17,150 bases of DNA from an uncultured Rickettsiaceae bacterium. Lineage in GTDB: Bacteria; Pseudomonadota; Alphaproteobacteria; Rickettsiales; Rickettsiaceae. Both the position numbers and the translations under genes were made by a program. The stretch spans positions 1-17,150 of the forward strand of contig CAJQOE010000075.1 of NCBI GenBank assembly GCA_905479885.1. The letters are read 5' to 3'. The stretch's first letter is position 1. Each line of letters opens with the position of its first letter. The notes under the pieces were generated by a model, which saw only the letters and a program-made list of their open reading frames with translations, had not been told where the DNA came from and searched no databases. Shown in pieces: positions 16,103-17,150 of the stretch.

Positions 16103-16564
16103 ATGGGGAATATGAAGTATGATGAATTACATTTTGAGCAATATAAGATGCTTATAGACGCCCTTAAGAGGGACGAAGGCACTAGAGAAGCCTCCAACCA
16201 GCTTTGGATTATAGTAAATTCAGTAGCTTTGACAGTGGTTAACTATGTCCAAACTCTTCAAAGCACGAAGCAATCCATGGGAGCCTTAGAAAATTTTGCA
16301 AGTTTTGGACTCGTACTAGTAGGTTTTTGTTTTAGCTTGCTTTGGTTAAGCTCTTTAGCTGCCATTAAAGAAAAAATAGCTAAAAAAAGCAAGCTGATTC
16401 TAGAGTTTGAAAAACAATGGAATTCTCAAATATTTTCACAGCTTCTAACCAAAAATGAAGATTTTGCTACTAGTATTTCTGTTACTAAGCGTGAAATGTT
16501 TGCGCCTAGCGTGTTTATATTATGGTATCTGTCGTTAGGATTTTTGCTTTACTATCTGTGGTAA
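16103..16564 (+). CDS. small membrane protein with three predicted transmembrane helices, function unknown
   Basis: The 153-residue protein has a charged N-terminus (about 1-31), a hydrophobic helix at about 33-51, a strong one at about 66-87, a charged cytosolic-looking helix (88-130, with Lys/Glu pairs), and a C-terminal helix at about 134-152 ending in YYLW. The layout of a short amphipathic start, paired helices, then a basic helix is reminiscent of RipA-like or SLATT-like small membrane proteins, but I would not name a family on this. The start is ATG 16103 or ATG 16112; GGGGAA between them sits too close to the second to settle it, and an in-frame TGA precedes 16103. It may share a transcript with the coiled-coil gene 76 bp upstream. 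Confidence 0.7.
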   Translation: MGNMKYDELHFEQYKMLIDALKRDEGTREASNQLWIIVNSVALTVVNYVQTLQSTKQSMGALENFASFGLVLVGFCFSLLWLSSLAAIKEKIAKKSKLILEFEKQWNSQIFSQLLTKNEDFATSISVTKREMFAPSVFILWYLSLGFLLYYLW

Positions 16565-16668
16565 ATCTTTTCTGGAGAGCCCTTTTTACTGGTAAAGTTT
16601 CAATGCAAAGCGCCATTTATTACGGTTACACCCAGAGCAATAAACCTACTTTTTATAGTGTGTAATGA

Positions 16669-16780
16669 TTGGCTAAACGCTCATAACCAAGATGGGTTTG
16701 TTGCTACTTCGCATTCTATAGCAGCCAATAAAAAATGGCTAAAAGATTTAGCAAATGGGTAATTTAATGAACATCTACGA
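16669..16780 (+). pseudogene. internally deleted remnant copy of the cysQ 3' end
   Basis: The stretch TTGGCTAAA then TCATAACCAAGATGGGTT matches cysQ from about 15138, encoding HNQDGFVA (cysQ residues 146-153). It is joined in frame to a copy of the last 17 codons, encoding IAANKKWLKDLA and ending at TAA 16760. About 84 codons between are missing. The match continues past the stop (TAATTTAA, TGAACA), which shows that DNA, not just a coding domain, was duplicated. It lacks all catalytic motifs and is not expected to be functional. Confidence 0.75.
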
Positions 16781-16781
16781 G

Positions 16782-16896
16782 CTTTTGAAAATTTGAATAC
16801 TATCAGAAAGCTGCTGACCAAGGGAATAAAGTAGCTATTGATAATTTAAAAGTAAAAGGAGGAATAGCGGAACCATTTGGGTGCAAACCAAACTAG
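16782..16896 (+). pseudogene. Sel1-like repeat fragment, frameshifted
   Basis: From 16789 one frame reads YYQKAADQGNKVAIDNLKVKGG, which fits one Sel1-like repeat (the YY-x-KAA-x-QG-x-x-x-A start is typical), ending at TAG 16894. An in-frame TGA at 16786 closes it upstream, while AFENLN is readable just before in another frame, pointing to a frameshift. There is no start codon or full domain. Sel1-like proteins are frequent in Rickettsiales, so this is probably a gene remnant. Confidence 0.5.
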
Positions 16897-17108
16897 CTAT
16901 TTCTGCTTTTAAGCAAATAAAAGAAGTTGGCATAAACGAATGGAACGGCGGACGACAAATGTATAATATTCACCCGATCTCGCAAGTTGATTTTTTCCGG
17001 AATAAAAGAAAGCAGATTGATTTTTGATAAGGACAAATATTACATGGCATTAATTATATAGTAAATTAAGTTGGAATTTGCGCATAGTTATGGTACAGTA
17101 AAAAGAAA

Positions 17109-17150
17109 ATGCCAGCATCATATAGCAAAGATTTTCGAAGCAAAGTAATG
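17109..17150 (+). CDS. N-terminus of an IS630-like transposase (truncated by window)
   Basis: The last 14 codons read MPASYSKDFRSKVM, closely like the first residues of IS630-family transposases, whose N-terminal helix-turn-helix usually opens with a Y-S-x-D-L/F-R-x-x-V pattern. The gene runs out of the window. The terminal inverted repeat should lie in the preceding 50-70 bases (for example around 17060-17100), but its edge cannot be placed with only one end visible. No Shine-Dalgarno sequence is evident. Confidence 0.55.
   Translation, partial: MPASYSKDFRSKVM

Larger units (their letters stand above)
16565..17108. other. gene-free decayed region
   Basis: These 544 bases hold no intact gene. 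They contain a shortened cysQ copy (16669-16780), a frameshifted Sel1-like fragment (16782-16896) and an unidentified frame of about 50 codons ending at a TGA near 17027. The approach to a transposase start follows. A 20-codon frame at 16603-16665 has no Shine-Dalgarno sequence and no recognisable product. The pattern suggests repeated insertion, duplication and deletion. Confidence 0.6.

Noticed and set aside
16603..16665. 20-codon frame starting at ATG 16603
   Set aside because: It has no Shine-Dalgarno sequence and no recognisable product, and lies in a decayed region.

Overview
The window looks like a chromosomal segment of an intracellular alphaproteobacterium of the order Rickettsiales. 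The DNA is strongly AT-rich. DnaA, cytidylate kinase, FolD and S1 carry residues I remember from Rickettsia orthologues, such as QSSIVYR in place of the usual TGAMYR-type motif in Cmk and PCTA in place of PCTP in FolD. I cannot fix the family (Rickettsiaceae or Midichloriaceae) by eye.

Layout. Positions 1-669 hold the 3' end of a membrane protein open at the window edge, most like a VirB6/TrbL-type type IV secretion channel subunit. At 913-2259 is an unrecognised repeat-rich acidic protein, a plausible secreted effector. On the minus strand are mfd and, overlapping it by 4 bp, sdhE. Divergent from them is dnaA, followed 11 bp later by dnaN. Next comes a GHSRG serine-hydrolase-like gene of unknown role (8767-9741). 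A minus-strand tRNA-Val(GAC) follows, then the housekeeping run cmk, rpsA, murA, folD, cysQ (9993-15482). The last 1.7 kb is accessory: a small secreted coiled-coil protein, a small membrane protein, and a decayed region. The decayed region holds a shortened copy of the end of cysQ, a frameshifted Sel1-like repeat fragment and, at the edge, the first codons of an IS630-like transposase.

Functionally, the core covers replication start and processivity (DnaA, beta clamp), transcription-coupled repair (Mfd), flavin insertion into succinate dehydrogenase (SdhE), CMP phosphorylation, translation (S1, tRNA-Val), peptidoglycan synthesis (MurA), one-carbon metabolism (FolD) and phosphonucleotide recycling (CysQ). 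Lineage-specific genes lie in the gaps between these conserved blocks, as is common in host-associated Rickettsiales.

Most notable are a near-perfect 18-bp hairpin between rpsA and murA whose 3' arm could also pair with the murA ribosome-binding site; an internally deleted, still in-frame copy of the cysQ end 1.2 kb downstream of the gene; and two uncharacterised candidate host-interaction proteins. I saw no CRISPR array, rRNA gene or complete insertion sequence, and no convincing replication origin near dnaA.
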